Assembly (NCBI GenBank): GCA_030041495.1
Contig: JASHNT010000116.1
Span: 73,998-136,800 of the forward strand
DNA length: 62,803 bases
Origin: Bryobacteraceae bacterium
GTDB lineage: Bacteria; Acidobacteriota; Terriglobia; Bryobacterales; Bryobacteraceae
Direction: 5' to 3'
Shown here: positions 24,022 to 31,306 of the stretch, in pieces
Position numbering within the stretch: position 1 is the stretch's first letter
Layout of the letters: each line of letters begins with the position of its first letter
The notes under the pieces: generated by a model
What the model saw: the letters and a program-made list of their open reading frames with translations, nothing else
The model's database searches: none
Told to the model about the DNA's origin: nothing
Position numbers and translations under genes: made by a program

Positions 24022-24867
24022 CTAGCTTGCCTTCTCGTGTTTGCGGACTTCTTTTTCGAGTTCTGCGGCGAATGAATCGGCGTCGCTTTCGCGGATGAGT
24101 TCGGTCTTCACCGGTATCTTCTTGAGAATGTTCTGGGCCTTTACGAAGGCGGGTTGCAACTCGGCGTTCGACGGTTCGCCTAACAGAAGGTGGATTTGAA
24201 AGGGCTCCTTGCTTTCGCTAAGAGTTGTGGCACGGCCCAGCCAACGATTTGCTTTGTCGACGATCGACGTGCTCTCGACCAAATCGAAGGATACGGGTTC
24301 GTAAAGGTGCCAGACCTTGTTCTTCCATGCGTGCTCGAAGCGATACTCAAAGTTCGGAGCGGCAATTTGCTTGGGCGTTAGGTACGCGGTGACGTCACGG
24401 CGGTCCAAAGCCTCGCGGTATACGTTGCGCCAGACGTCGTCGTCCTCGCGGCGGGGAACGGCGCCAGTGTAGCGCTCGACGTAGCGGTCAAAAAGGTCGG
24501 CCACGGTCTGGCCGAGGTCGCGGCTTAACCCGACGCCCGCCGGAGAAAACTGCACGGAGCTATCATCCGGAGGCAGCACTTTGGCGAGCACCTGCTCGAT
24601 CGCGAGGCCCGGCTCGAAGGGAAACTTTGTGGCGAGGTCTTGGCCGATCGTGCTGAGCCGGTCCTCGATGTACCGGGTCAGTTGCCGGAACCGGTTCCCG
24701 TCGATTTTGGCAAACATGCGCGTGATCCGTGCGTAGTGGGTGGCACACCGCGCCCGCAGGAATTTCGCGTCGGGCGAGTAAACAGCGACTCCGATGTTGA
24801 CGAATTCCTGCGTAACGGAGTCATGGACGTAGCGTAGGACGCTGAAGCTATAAGGAATCTGATTCAT
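24022..24867 (-). CDS. DUF3037-domain protein
   Basis: 281 residues from the ATG at 24867, preceded by AGGAGG with a 5-base spacer. The N-terminal NQIPYSFSVLRYVHDSVTQE and FVNIGVAVYSPD define DUF3037, usually encoded next to a HipA-like kinase. Here the frame just upstream ends in a 4-base overlap (ATGA) and matches the end of such a kinase, but is broken (24864-25032). The C-terminal half (about residues 110-281) is not recognised. The function is unknown; HipA-like association suggests a toxin-antitoxin or regulatory role. Base composition differs from the flanking terminase locus. Confidence 0.75.
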   Translation of the reverse strand: MNQIPYSFSVLRYVHDSVTQEFVNIGVAVYSPDAKFLRARCATHYARITRMFAKIDGNRFRQLTRYIEDRLSTIGQDLATKFPFEPGLAIEQVLAKVLPPDDSSVQFSPAGVGLSRDLGQTVADLFDRYVERYTGAVPRREDDDVWRNVYREALDRRDVTAYLTPKQIAAPNFEYRFEHAWKNKVWHLYEPVSFDLVESTSIVDKANRWLGRATTLSESKEPFQIHLLLGEPSNAELQPAFVKAQNILKKIPVKTELIRESDADSFAAELEKEVRKHEKAS

Positions 24868-25032
24868 GCAAGCCTCCTGCTGACCTCCTCGGCAAATTCG
24901 TCGGTATGATCGGCGACGGCGCAAAGATGCTTGTCAATTCTGCCCAGGTCTTCATTGTTCCACTCCGCCGGTACTTCCGCCAGCATGTCATCGAGGCGGG
25001 CGCCTGGTAGTTTCTTCAGCGATGGCGCTCGT
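24864..25032 (-). pseudogene. 3' remnant of a HipA-like kinase gene
   Basis: In the frame that overlaps the DUF3037 start by four bases, the sequence reads SLKKLPGARLDDMLAEVPAE, then WNNEDLGRIDKH and ends EFAEEVSRRLA. The L-D-D-x-L-A-E-V-P-x-E-W segment resembles the C terminus of the HipA-like proteins that usually precede DUF3037 genes. No start codon or kinase domain remains upstream. Instead a different frame, MTVEGIKEAINTPPENERHR (25018-25077), abuts it and stops. The Met-Thr-Val-Glu-x-Ile-Lys start resembles small antitoxin-like proteins. The junction thus joins fragments of two genes. Assignment rests on short similarity and gene order. Confidence 0.5.
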
Positions 25033-25178
25033 TCTCGGGCGGAGTGTTGATGGCTTCTTTGATGCCTTCGACGGTCATACGCTCAACGTAACCCGGGGGT
25101 GGTTCTCTTGGAAGCAGGGAAGGCGACGAGGTGCCTCCTTCACGGCACTGGCGATGACGATGGACCGAAGGCCGGCAG

Positions 25179-25754
25179 TCAGGGGCGGGTTAATGAGGTT
25201 GAGGCGAGCTGGTTTTCCAGGCCCGGGGAGTGGCGGGTGTTGCCGAGCTTTGTGCGGATTTGGCGTTGCGCCTCCTGGATGTGCTCTGGCTCGCAGAGCC
25301 GCAGGAGGTCTTCAAGGTCTTGCTGGCTCGAGAGCTTGTGGAAGGTCTGCCGCGGGGCCAGGTAGACGAGCGTCTTCTTGCCGGCCGCTAACAGTTCCTG
25401 GATGTTGTTGAGAGTGCCCTTGCTCTTTCCATCCCACAGCATGACGCCGCATTTGGCGTCTTGGGTCATCTTCTGGTCTTTGGCCGCGTAGTAGGCGAAG
25501 TTGCGCGGCGTGCCCGGCGTCGTAATGTGGTTGGCCGGCCAGTTGCCCAGGTTGTTCCTGCAGGTGTCCATGCAATATACGACTACGTTTTGGTATCCGA
25601 CGGCGGCGAGGTAACCTTGGACAGCCTTGTCTGCGCCGTTGGCGTCCCCGACAAAGAAGACACATTGCCGCGACATCAAGTCGTCGAGCTTCTGGCGTAT
25701 GACCGCGTTAAGCCGTGAGACCGCTCGTGATCCGCCAATAAACACTGTCGTCAT
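25179..25754 (-). CDS. SLOG-fold (DprA/YpsA-like) nucleotide-binding protein
   Basis: 191 residues. VFIGGSRAVSRL (residues 4-15) is the G-G-S-R loop of SLOG/Rossmann-like proteins; FVGDANGADKAVQGYLAAV and MLWDGKSKGTLNNI match the second glycine loop and the W-D-G-x-S-x-G-T/N element of the YspA/cpYpsA-related group. The family is proposed to bind or process nucleotide-derived ligands, including in conflict systems (Burroughs and Aravind's nucleotide-centric analysis). Its ATG overlaps the PRTase stop (ATGA), so the two proteins are expected in fixed ratio. The C-terminal 40 residues are not conserved. Confidence 0.75.
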   Translation of the reverse strand: MTTVFIGGSRAVSRLNAVIRQKLDDLMSRQCVFFVGDANGADKAVQGYLAAVGYQNVVVYCMDTCRNNLGNWPANHITTPGTPRNFAYYAAKDQKMTQDAKCGVMLWDGKSKGTLNNIQELLAAGKKTLVYLAPRQTFHKLSSQQDLEDLLRLCEPEHIQEAQRQIRTKLGNTRHSPGLENQLASTSLTRP

Positions 25755-26344
25755 GAGAGTTTCCGCGTCTGCGTCAAGGTTAGCAAATAAACGCTCGCCG
25801 CGCCCGCGGCAGTCAATTGTTTCGCGATGGCACCAGCAGTGGCGCCTGACCGGTACAAGTCATCTAAAATGAGCACGCTCCGCCCGCGAATCTCCGCCGC
25901 TTCGATTGTGAACGCGTCCTTCAGGATTTCAGTGCGCTTGGCGTAGTCGAAAACGTCCTTCAACTGCGCCGTGCTGCGCACCTTCTTGATGCACGTCTCG
26001 CAAAGGCGGATCCCCGTTGCCGCGCTGAGCTGGGTTGCGATTTCGATCACGGGCTGTCTACGGCGGGCGCGGTCCGATGGAGGAACGGGCACGATCAGCT
26101 CGATCGCGGGATTCCACTTGTACAGGAACGCAACGAGAGTCTCGACGATCGGCGCGATGGCGGTTTCATCGCCGGTGTTCTTCAGGCGATAGAGTAGGTC
26201 GCCCAAAGGGGAGCGTGTGGTGTCAAAGACCGGATGCCCGAACGCGTTGTGACCGAGAAGCGTGCTGCTTACTGTATGGACATCAAGCGCGAAGCCGTCG
26301 CGCCAAGGGCCGCGGAGTTTCCTGGGATTAATGGAGACTGGCAT
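25751..26344 (-). CDS. ComF-like phosphoribosyltransferase
   Basis: 197 residues. The PRPP-binding loop VLILDDLYRSGAT (157-169) carries the two Asp and the Gly-Ala/Ser-Thr of PRTases; ELIVPVPPSDRARRRQPV (82-99) matches the ComF V-P-V-P-x-x-x-x-R-x-R-x-F region. No zinc finger of full ComF is seen at the N terminus. The substrate is unknown. It is the first gene of a minus-strand unit PRTase-SLOG-(HipA remnant)-DUF3037. A PRTase and a SLOG protein coupled in one operon suggest a nucleotide or nucleobase signal. Confidence 0.78.
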   Translation of the reverse strand: MPVSINPRKLRGPWRDGFALDVHTVSSTLLGHNAFGHPVFDTTRSPLGDLLYRLKNTGDETAIAPIVETLVAFLYKWNPAIELIVPVPPSDRARRRQPVIEIATQLSAATGIRLCETCIKKVRSTAQLKDVFDYAKRTEILKDAFTIEAAEIRGRSVLILDDLYRSGATAGAIAKQLTAAGAASVYLLTLTQTRKLS

Positions 26345-26357
26345 CTATAACAAGAAG

Positions 26358-26380
26358 TTTAGCCGCGAATGGACGCGAAT
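26358..26380 (+). repeat. 23-bp direct repeat, right flank of the PRTase-SLOG cassette
   Basis: Starts TTTAGCCGCGAATGGACG and ends CGAAT; 21 of 23 positions equal the left copy at 23955-23977. Located 13 bases upstream of the PRTase start and 90 bases before the small gene that opens the terminase locus. A third related copy is at 27502-27524. Confidence 0.75.
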
Positions 26381-26469
26381 AAAATCCTTGGATTTATTGC
26401 GGGTTAGCGATTTTGGGGAGAGTGGGCGGACGGAGCGGGGTGATAGGAGTGGGGCAGGAGGGTTGGGGG

Positions 26470-26718
26470 ATGAAACTGGACCGGGCGAAGTTGAGGCGGG
26501 ATGAGTTTGCGATACCGGAGCGGAGGGCGTATCCGATACCGGACCGGCTGCATGCGAGGCTGGCGCTGGATGAGGCGAACCGGGATCCGAATGGGAGGAC
26601 TCGGGCGAGGGTGAGGAGGGCGGTGAGCGAGAAGTTTCCGGAGCTGGCGGTGGACGCGGCGCATGACCATTTGCGGGATGTGACGGACGGGAGGGAGAAG
26701 AAACGAACGCGGCGGTGA
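26470..26718 (+). CDS. Small phage-type protein ahead of the terminase
   Basis: 82 residues from the ATG at 26470, which has AGGAGGG about 11 bases upstream. RDEFAIPERRAYPIPDRLHA followed by ARLALDEAN and ARVRRAVSEKFPEL shows the F-A-x-P-x-x-R-x-Y-P-I motif and two helices, a small domain I associate with phage structural and head-maturation genes (DUF6582-like). It overlaps the ATPase gene by four bases (GTGA), so it is translated with it. The function is unknown. Codons are rich in CGG/GGG/AGG, like the following two genes. Confidence 0.55.
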   Translation: MKLDRAKLRRDEFAIPERRAYPIPDRLHARLALDEANRDPNGRTRARVRRAVSEKFPELAVDAAHDHLRDVTDGREKKRTRR

Positions 26719-27506
26719 GCGGGTACACGTTTGGGCGACAACAGGCGGGACAGGGCGAAAGGCGAGTGGAGGCTCGGGAGGAGACGCCGGGGGTGGTGGA
26801 GTTTGCGGAGGGGCGGCTGGGGTTTTTTCCGGATGAGTCGCAAAAGAGACTGCTGAGAACGCGGGTGAGGCGGGGGATGGTGAAGTGCACGCGGCAGTGG
26901 GGAAAATCGACGGTGGCGGCGGTGATGGCGATTTACCGGGCCTATTTTCACGCGAAAAGCCTGATCGTGGTGGCGTGTCCGACGGAGAAACAGAGCGCGG
27001 AACTGGTGTGGAAGGCCCGGGACTTCGCGGTGAGGGCGGGAGTGAAGCTGAGGGGCGATGGGAGCAACCGGATCAGCCTGCGGTTTCCGAACGGGTCGAG
27101 GATTATCGGGATTCCGGGAAAAGAGGCGACGTTGCGAGGGTATTCGGCGGTGTCACTGTTGATCATCGACGAAGCTTCGCGGGTGGAGGATGCGGTGTAC
27201 AAGGCTTTGCGGCCGATGCTGGCGGTGGGGGATGGGGATTTGTGGCTACTGAGCACTCCGTTCGGCAAGCGGGGGTTCTTTTACGAGAACTGGGCGGGAG
27301 GGGATGAGGAGTGGACGCGGGTGGAGGTGAAGGCGACGGAATGTCCGCGAATTTCGAAGGAATTTCTGGAGGGAGAGCGGAAGCAATTGGGAGATGCGTG
27401 GTTCCGGCAGGAATATATGGGCGAATTTATCGATAACGATAGGCAGATGTTCGGGAGGGAATTAGTGATGGGCGCGTTGGAGGACGGGGACGCGCTGCAT
27501 TTTTAG
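26715..27506 (+). CDS. Terminase large-subunit ATPase domain as a separate gene
   Basis: 263 residues from a GTG start. The motor motifs are complete: Walker A-like CTRQWGKST (58-66), Walker B LLIIDEAS (148-155) and coupling motif LWLLSTPFGKRG (176-187), all typical of TerL packaging ATPases that drive DNA into phage heads. The frame stops in the linker that normally leads into the nuclease domain. The nuclease is encoded next, 16 bases on. No frameshift in the ATPase part is seen. Codon use is strongly biased to G-rich codons. It could be a functional split motor or a prophage relic. Confidence 0.8.
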   Translation: MSGYTFGRQQAGQGERRVEAREETPGVVEFAEGRLGFFPDESQKRLLRTRVRRGMVKCTRQWGKSTVAAVMAIYRAYFHAKSLIVVACPTEKQSAELVWKARDFAVRAGVKLRGDGSNRISLRFPNGSRIIGIPGKEATLRGYSAVSLLIIDEASRVEDAVYKALRPMLAVGDGDLWLLSTPFGKRGFFYENWAGGDEEWTRVEVKATECPRISKEFLEGERKQLGDAWFRQEYMGEFIDNDRQMFGRELVMGALEDGDALHF

Positions 27507-27524
27507 CCGTGAGTCAACACAAAT
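27502..27524 (+). repeat. Dispersed repeat copy at the ATPase/nuclease split
   Basis: TTTAGCCGTGAGTCAACACA then AAT, a diverged copy of the 23955/26358 repeat. Its TAG provides the ATPase stop codon (27504-27506) and its last bases enter the nuclease ATG (27523). The position suggests that the element split the gene. Confidence 0.6.
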
Positions 27525-28101
27525 GTACTTCATAGGGTTGGATTTGGGGCAGAGAAGGGATTATAGTGCCGTCGCGGTGGTGGAGAAAACGGATTGCCTG
27601 CATGTGAGGCATCTGGAGAGGCTGGCGCTGGGGACTCCGTATGCGGCGGTGGTGGCGCGGGTGAGCGAGATGGCGTGGCATCGGGAGCTGAGGGGAAACG
27701 TGAGGGTGGTGGTGGATGCGACGGGGGTGGGGGCTCCGGTGGTGGAGATGATGAGATCGGGGAGGGTGGGGTGCCGGGTGACGGCGGTGACGATTACGGG
27801 CGGCGAGCAGGAGCATGGACGGGGCGAGGATTGGCATGTTCCGAAGAAAGACTTGCTGAGCGGGGTGAGGGTGCTGCTGGAAGAGGGGCAGTTGAAAATT
27901 CAACGCGAGCTGGAAGAGGCGGCGACGCTGGTGCGCGAGCTGACGGAGATCCGAGTGCGGTACGCGGCGGGAGGGGGAATGCAGATGGGAGCGGAGGGCG
28001 CGGGCCAGCATGACGATCTGGCCGTGGCCGTGGCGCTGGCGTGCTGGAGGGCGCGGAGACGGGAGATCGGGTGGGGGACGAGGAGGCTGCCGGGGGTTTA
28101 G
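27523..28101 (+). CDS. Terminase large-subunit nuclease domain (RNase H-like) as a separate gene
   Basis: 192 residues. The RNase H-fold nuclease of TerL is shown by YFIGLDLGQRRDYSAVAVV (Asp7), VVVDATGVGAPVVEMM (Asp65) and GQHDDLAVAVALACW (Asp164/165), all catalytic acids kept. Together with the preceding ATPase (263 residues) this equals a normal TerL of about 450 residues. It starts at an ATG without a clear ribosome site. It precedes apt, on the same strand but unrelated. Shares the G-rich codon use of the ATPase gene. No small terminase, portal or capsid gene lies in the window. Confidence 0.78.
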   Translation: MYFIGLDLGQRRDYSAVAVVEKTDCLHVRHLERLALGTPYAAVVARVSEMAWHRELRGNVRVVVDATGVGAPVVEMMRSGRVGCRVTAVTITGGEQEHGRGEDWHVPKKDLLSGVRVLLEEGQLKIQRELEEAATLVRELTEIRVRYAAGGGMQMGAEGAGQHDDLAVAVALACWRARRREIGWGTRRLPGV

Positions 28102-28126
28102 GTGCTAAGATTGTCAATTCCCGAAC

Positions 28127-28642
28127 ATGGACCATCTCAAGAGCCTGATCCGCGAAGTTCCCGATTTTCCGAAGCCTGGAATCAATTTTTTCGACATCAC
28201 CACGCTGCTGAAGGACGCCGGAGGTTTGAAGGCGGTAATCGACGGCCTGGCGGGGCATTACGCCGGGAAAGGGATTCAGACGGTGGCGGGGATCGAGGCG
28301 CGCGGGTTTATTTTCGCTCCCGCCGTGGCGCACGTGCTGGGCGCGGGGTTTGTGCCGATTCGCAAACCGAAGAAGCTGCCGGCGGAGACGGAACGGGTGG
28401 AGTATGCGCTGGAATACGGCACCGATGTGGTGGAGATCCATCGCGACGCGGTCGAGCCGGGGCAGAAGGTGCTGATTGTCGATGACGTGCTGGCGACGGG
28501 AGGGACGGCGTCGGCGGCCGCGCGGCTGGTGGAAAAGCTGGGCGGAAAGGTCGCGGGGCTGGGATTCGTGATCGAGCTGGACTTTTTGCACGGCAGCGAC
28601 AAGCTGGCGGGGCGCGACGTGTATTCGCTGATTCATTATTAG
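28127..28642 (+). CDS. apt: Adenine phosphoribosyltransferase
   Basis: 171 residues. Complete [23 protein letters not shown] at the N terminus, [19 protein letters not shown] for the nucleobase pocket, and the PRPP loop [17 protein letters not shown]. It salvages adenine to AMP. It is followed after 4 bases by ispE and heads the housekeeping run to rplI. Confidence 0.94.
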   Translation: MDHLKSLIREVPDFPKPGINFFDITTLLKDAGGLKAVIDGLAGHYAGKGIQTVAGIEARGFIFAPAVAHVLGAGFVPIRKPKKLPAETERVEYALEYGTDVVEIHRDAVEPGQKVLIVDDVLATGGTASAAARLVEKLGGKVAGLGFVIELDFLHGSDKLAGRDVYSLIHY

Positions 28643-28646
28643 GGCG

Positions 28647-29627
28647 ATGCCGTTGCGCCGCGCCACGCTTCGCTCGCTTGCCAAAATCAATCTGGATTTG
28701 CGGGTGCTCAACAAGAATCCGGAGGGATTCCACGAGCTGCGGACGGTGTTCCAGGCGATCTCGCTGGCGGACACCATCGATATCGAATGCGATGGCGCTA
28801 AGCGCCGCCAGGTCACAATCGAAGATTCTGTTGGGATTGCCGACAACCTGATCGTACGGGCGGCGCACGCGCTGCTGGATGAGATGAAGCTGGCGGCGCG
28901 GGTGCATTTCCGCCTCAAAAAACGCATTCCGATGGGCGGAGGTTTGGGGGGAGGGTCGAGCAACGCGGCGGCGGTGCTGCTGGCGCTGCCGGTGCTGGCG
29001 GGGCGCAGGGTGCCGGTGGAACGGCTGAGCGGGATTGCGTCGGCGTTGGGCAGCGACGTGCCGTTTTTTCTGCACGGCGGCACGCAGATCGGCGTGGGGC
29101 GGGGAACGGAGCTGTACCCGCTTCCGGACGTGCCCAAGGAGCCTCTCCTACTGGTGTTTCCGAGCGTGCAGGTTTCGACCGCGAAGGCCTACGCGGACCT
29201 CGGCCGTAGTTTGACTTTCACCGGATCGTCAAGTAGCATAAATAGTTTCCAGTATTATGCGCGGGCGCTTGGAAGCGGGCGCGGCGCTTTGGCGGCGAGC
29301 GAGTTCAGCGCGAACGATTTCGAATCGGTCGTTTTCAAGCAGTATCCCCAGCTTCGTAAGATTGCGGCACGCCTGAGGAGTCTGGGCGGCGGCGTCCGGA
29401 TGAGCGGGAGCGGTTCGACAATCTTCGCCCTGTTCGGTTCCGAGCAGGACCGCGAGCGCGCCCTGAAGAGTTTGAGTGGGGACCGTGTGGTGAGCGGATG
29501 CCGGCTGCTGGAAGCCTCTTTGGTGAGCCGCAGGAGTTACCAAGGGCTGTGGCGGCGGCAGTTGGCCGAGCACCTGGTTCCGTTCAAGGATGATTCATGG
29601 CCGCCCCGAAGCCGGTACGAGCGATGA
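28647..29627 (+). CDS. ispE: 4-diphosphocytidyl-2-C-methyl-D-erythritol kinase
   Basis: 326 residues, GHMP kinase. LAKINLDLRVLNKNPEGFHEL is the substrate-binding opening and PMGGGLGGGSSNAAAVLLAL the ATP loop. The C-terminal MSGSGSTIFALF is the third GHMP motif. It phosphorylates CDP-ME in the non-mevalonate isoprenoid pathway. It overlaps prs by four bases (ATGA). The last 30 residues extend past the usual fold end and run into the prs start. Confidence 0.92.
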   Translation: MPLRRATLRSLAKINLDLRVLNKNPEGFHELRTVFQAISLADTIDIECDGAKRRQVTIEDSVGIADNLIVRAAHALLDEMKLAARVHFRLKKRIPMGGGLGGGSSNAAAVLLALPVLAGRRVPVERLSGIASALGSDVPFFLHGGTQIGVGRGTELYPLPDVPKEPLLLVFPSVQVSTAKAYADLGRSLTFTGSSSSINSFQYYARALGSGRGALAASEFSANDFESVVFKQYPQLRKIAARLRSLGGGVRMSGSGSTIFALFGSEQDRERALKSLSGDRVVSGCRLLEASLVSRRSYQGLWRRQLAEHLVPFKDDSWPPRSRYER

Positions 29628-30568
29628 GGTTTAACCACTTCAAGGTGTTCACGGGCAACGCCAACACGGCGTTGGCCGCGGAGATCTGCTATGAACTGGG
29701 CTGCCCGTTGGGAGCGGCCAACGTGCGGCATTTTTCCGACGGCGAAGTGCATCTGCAAATTCAGGAGAACGTCCGGGGCGCGGATGTGTTCGTGATCCAG
29801 CCGACCTGCACTCCGGTGGACCGGCACCTGATGGAGCTGTTGCTGATGATGGACGCGCTGAAGCGGGCCTCGGCGGAGCGCATCACGGCAGTGTTACCCT
29901 ATTATGGGTATGCGCGGCAGGACCGAAAGGATCGCCCGCGGATGCCGATTTCGGCGCGTCTGGTAGCCAGTCTGATCGAGCGCGCGGGTGCCGACCGGAT
30001 TCTGGCCGTCGATCTGCACGCGGCGCAGATTCAGGGATTTTTCGACGTGCCGGTGGATCATCTGTTCGCCGCGCCGGTGATGGCGGATTATTTTGACGAA
30101 CTGCGGGGCGATAACCTGACGGTGGTTTCCCCGGACGCGGGAGGCGTGGAGCGCGCGCGGAATTTTGGCAAGCGGCTGGAAGCGCCTCTGGCGATTATCG
30201 ACAAGCGCCGCTCGGATGTGAACGTGGCGGAAGTGATGCATATTATCGGCGACGTGAAAGGGCAGCATTGCCTGATCGTGGACGATTTGATCGACACGGC
30301 GGGCACGTTGGTGAAGGCCGCGGAAGCTCTGCTGGCTCGCGGCGCCAAGAGCGTGCGGGCCTGTGCGACGCACGCGGTGCTCTCCGGTCCGGCGGTGGAG
30401 CGCATCGAGCAATCGGAGATCGAGGAGGTGATCGTCACCAACTCGATTCCGCTGCGCGAGGAGGCCGACAATTGCAACCGCATCAAGCAGCTCTCGGTGG
30501 CTCCGCTCCTGGCCAAGGCGATCCAGTCGATTCACGAAGACGGATCGGTCAGCACATTATTCGTTTAA
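29624..30568 (+). CDS. prs: Ribose-phosphate pyrophosphokinase
   Basis: 314 residues from the ATG overlapping the ispE stop; an ATG 27 bases earlier is less likely because the usual length is 310-320. FSDGEVHLQIQENVRGADVF, the flexible loop PYYGYARQDRKDRPRMPIS and the PRPP loop IVDDLIDTAGTLV identify it. It makes PRPP from ribose 5-phosphate and ATP. Its product feeds apt next door and the PRTase at 25751. ispE-prs-rplY-pth order is a common bacterial arrangement. Confidence 0.93.
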   Translation: MRFNHFKVFTGNANTALAAEICYELGCPLGAANVRHFSDGEVHLQIQENVRGADVFVIQPTCTPVDRHLMELLLMMDALKRASAERITAVLPYYGYARQDRKDRPRMPISARLVASLIERAGADRILAVDLHAAQIQGFFDVPVDHLFAAPVMADYFDELRGDNLTVVSPDAGGVERARNFGKRLEAPLAIIDKRRSDVNVAEVMHIIGDVKGQHCLIVDDLIDTAGTLVKAAEALLARGAKSVRACATHAVLSGPAVERIEQSEIEEVIVTNSIPLREEADNCNRIKQLSVAPLLAKAIQSIHEDGSVSTLFV

Positions 30569-30580
30569 AAGAAGGCTTAT

Positions 30581-31276
30581 ATGAGAAAAGACATTACTGT
30601 AACCGCGGAAACGCGTTCGGGTCGCGGAAAAAATGAGGCGCGACGGCTGCGCGCCACGGGCTCGGCGCCAGGTGTGTTGTACGGGGTCTCGGATACCTCC
30701 GTACCGGTGGCCGTGAATCCCAAGGAAATCGGCCGCATCCTGAGCAGCAAGACCGGCCACAACACGATTTTCAATCTGGCCGTCGCGGGAGGCGAGACTA
30801 CGCCGGTGATGGTGGTGGACTGGCAAAGCGATCCGGTCAAGAACCACCTGCTGCACGTGGATTTGAAGCGCATCGACCTGAATGAGCGGATTTCGGTGAA
30901 GATTCCGGTTCACACCACGGGCGAGCCGTCCGGCGTCAAATTGCAGGGCGGATTGCACGAGCTGATTACGCGTGAAGTGGAAATCGAATGTCTGCCGGAC
31001 GAGATTCCGGAGGAGTTCACGGTGGATGTAAGCGAATTGATGATCGGGCAGAGCATTCGCGCCTCGGCGCTGCCGATGACCGGGTCAATGAAACTGGTGA
31101 GCACTCCGGAAGCTGTGATTTCGCACGTGGTGGCGATGAAGGCCGAGGTGGTAGAGACGCCTGCCGCCGCCGAGGGCGCGGCTCCGGCCGCACCGGCCGA
31201 ACCCGAAGTGATCAAGAAGGGCAAGAAGGAAGAGGAGGGAGCGGCTCCGGAAGAGAAGGAGAAGAAGAAGAAGTAG
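30581..31276 (+). CDS. rplY: 50S ribosomal protein L25 (Ctc family)
   Basis: 231 residues. The N-terminal L25 domain (TVTAETRSGRGKNEARRLRA, about 1-95) binds 5S rRNA. The C-terminal TL5/CTC beta domain follows to about 185. The end is an Ala/Pro-rich linker and a tail of alternating Lys and Glu (GKKEEEGAAPEEKEKKKK), longer than most family members. Encoded 12 bases after prs. Confidence 0.92.
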   Translation: MRKDITVTAETRSGRGKNEARRLRATGSAPGVLYGVSDTSVPVAVNPKEIGRILSSKTGHNTIFNLAVAGGETTPVMVVDWQSDPVKNHLLHVDLKRIDLNERISVKIPVHTTGEPSGVKLQGGLHELITREVEIECLPDEIPEEFTVDVSELMIGQSIRASALPMTGSMKLVSTPEAVISHVVAMKAEVVETPAAAEGAAPAAPAEPEVIKKGKKEEEGAAPEEKEKKKK

Positions 31277-31306
31277 CCGCGGCGGGAACCGGGCTAGAGG
31301 CCAGGG

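Noticed and set aside
26885-27307. Gly-rich frame inside the terminase ATPase gene
   Set aside because: Alternate frame of a gene with clear Walker motifs; Gly/Glu/Asp repeats arise from G-rich codons.
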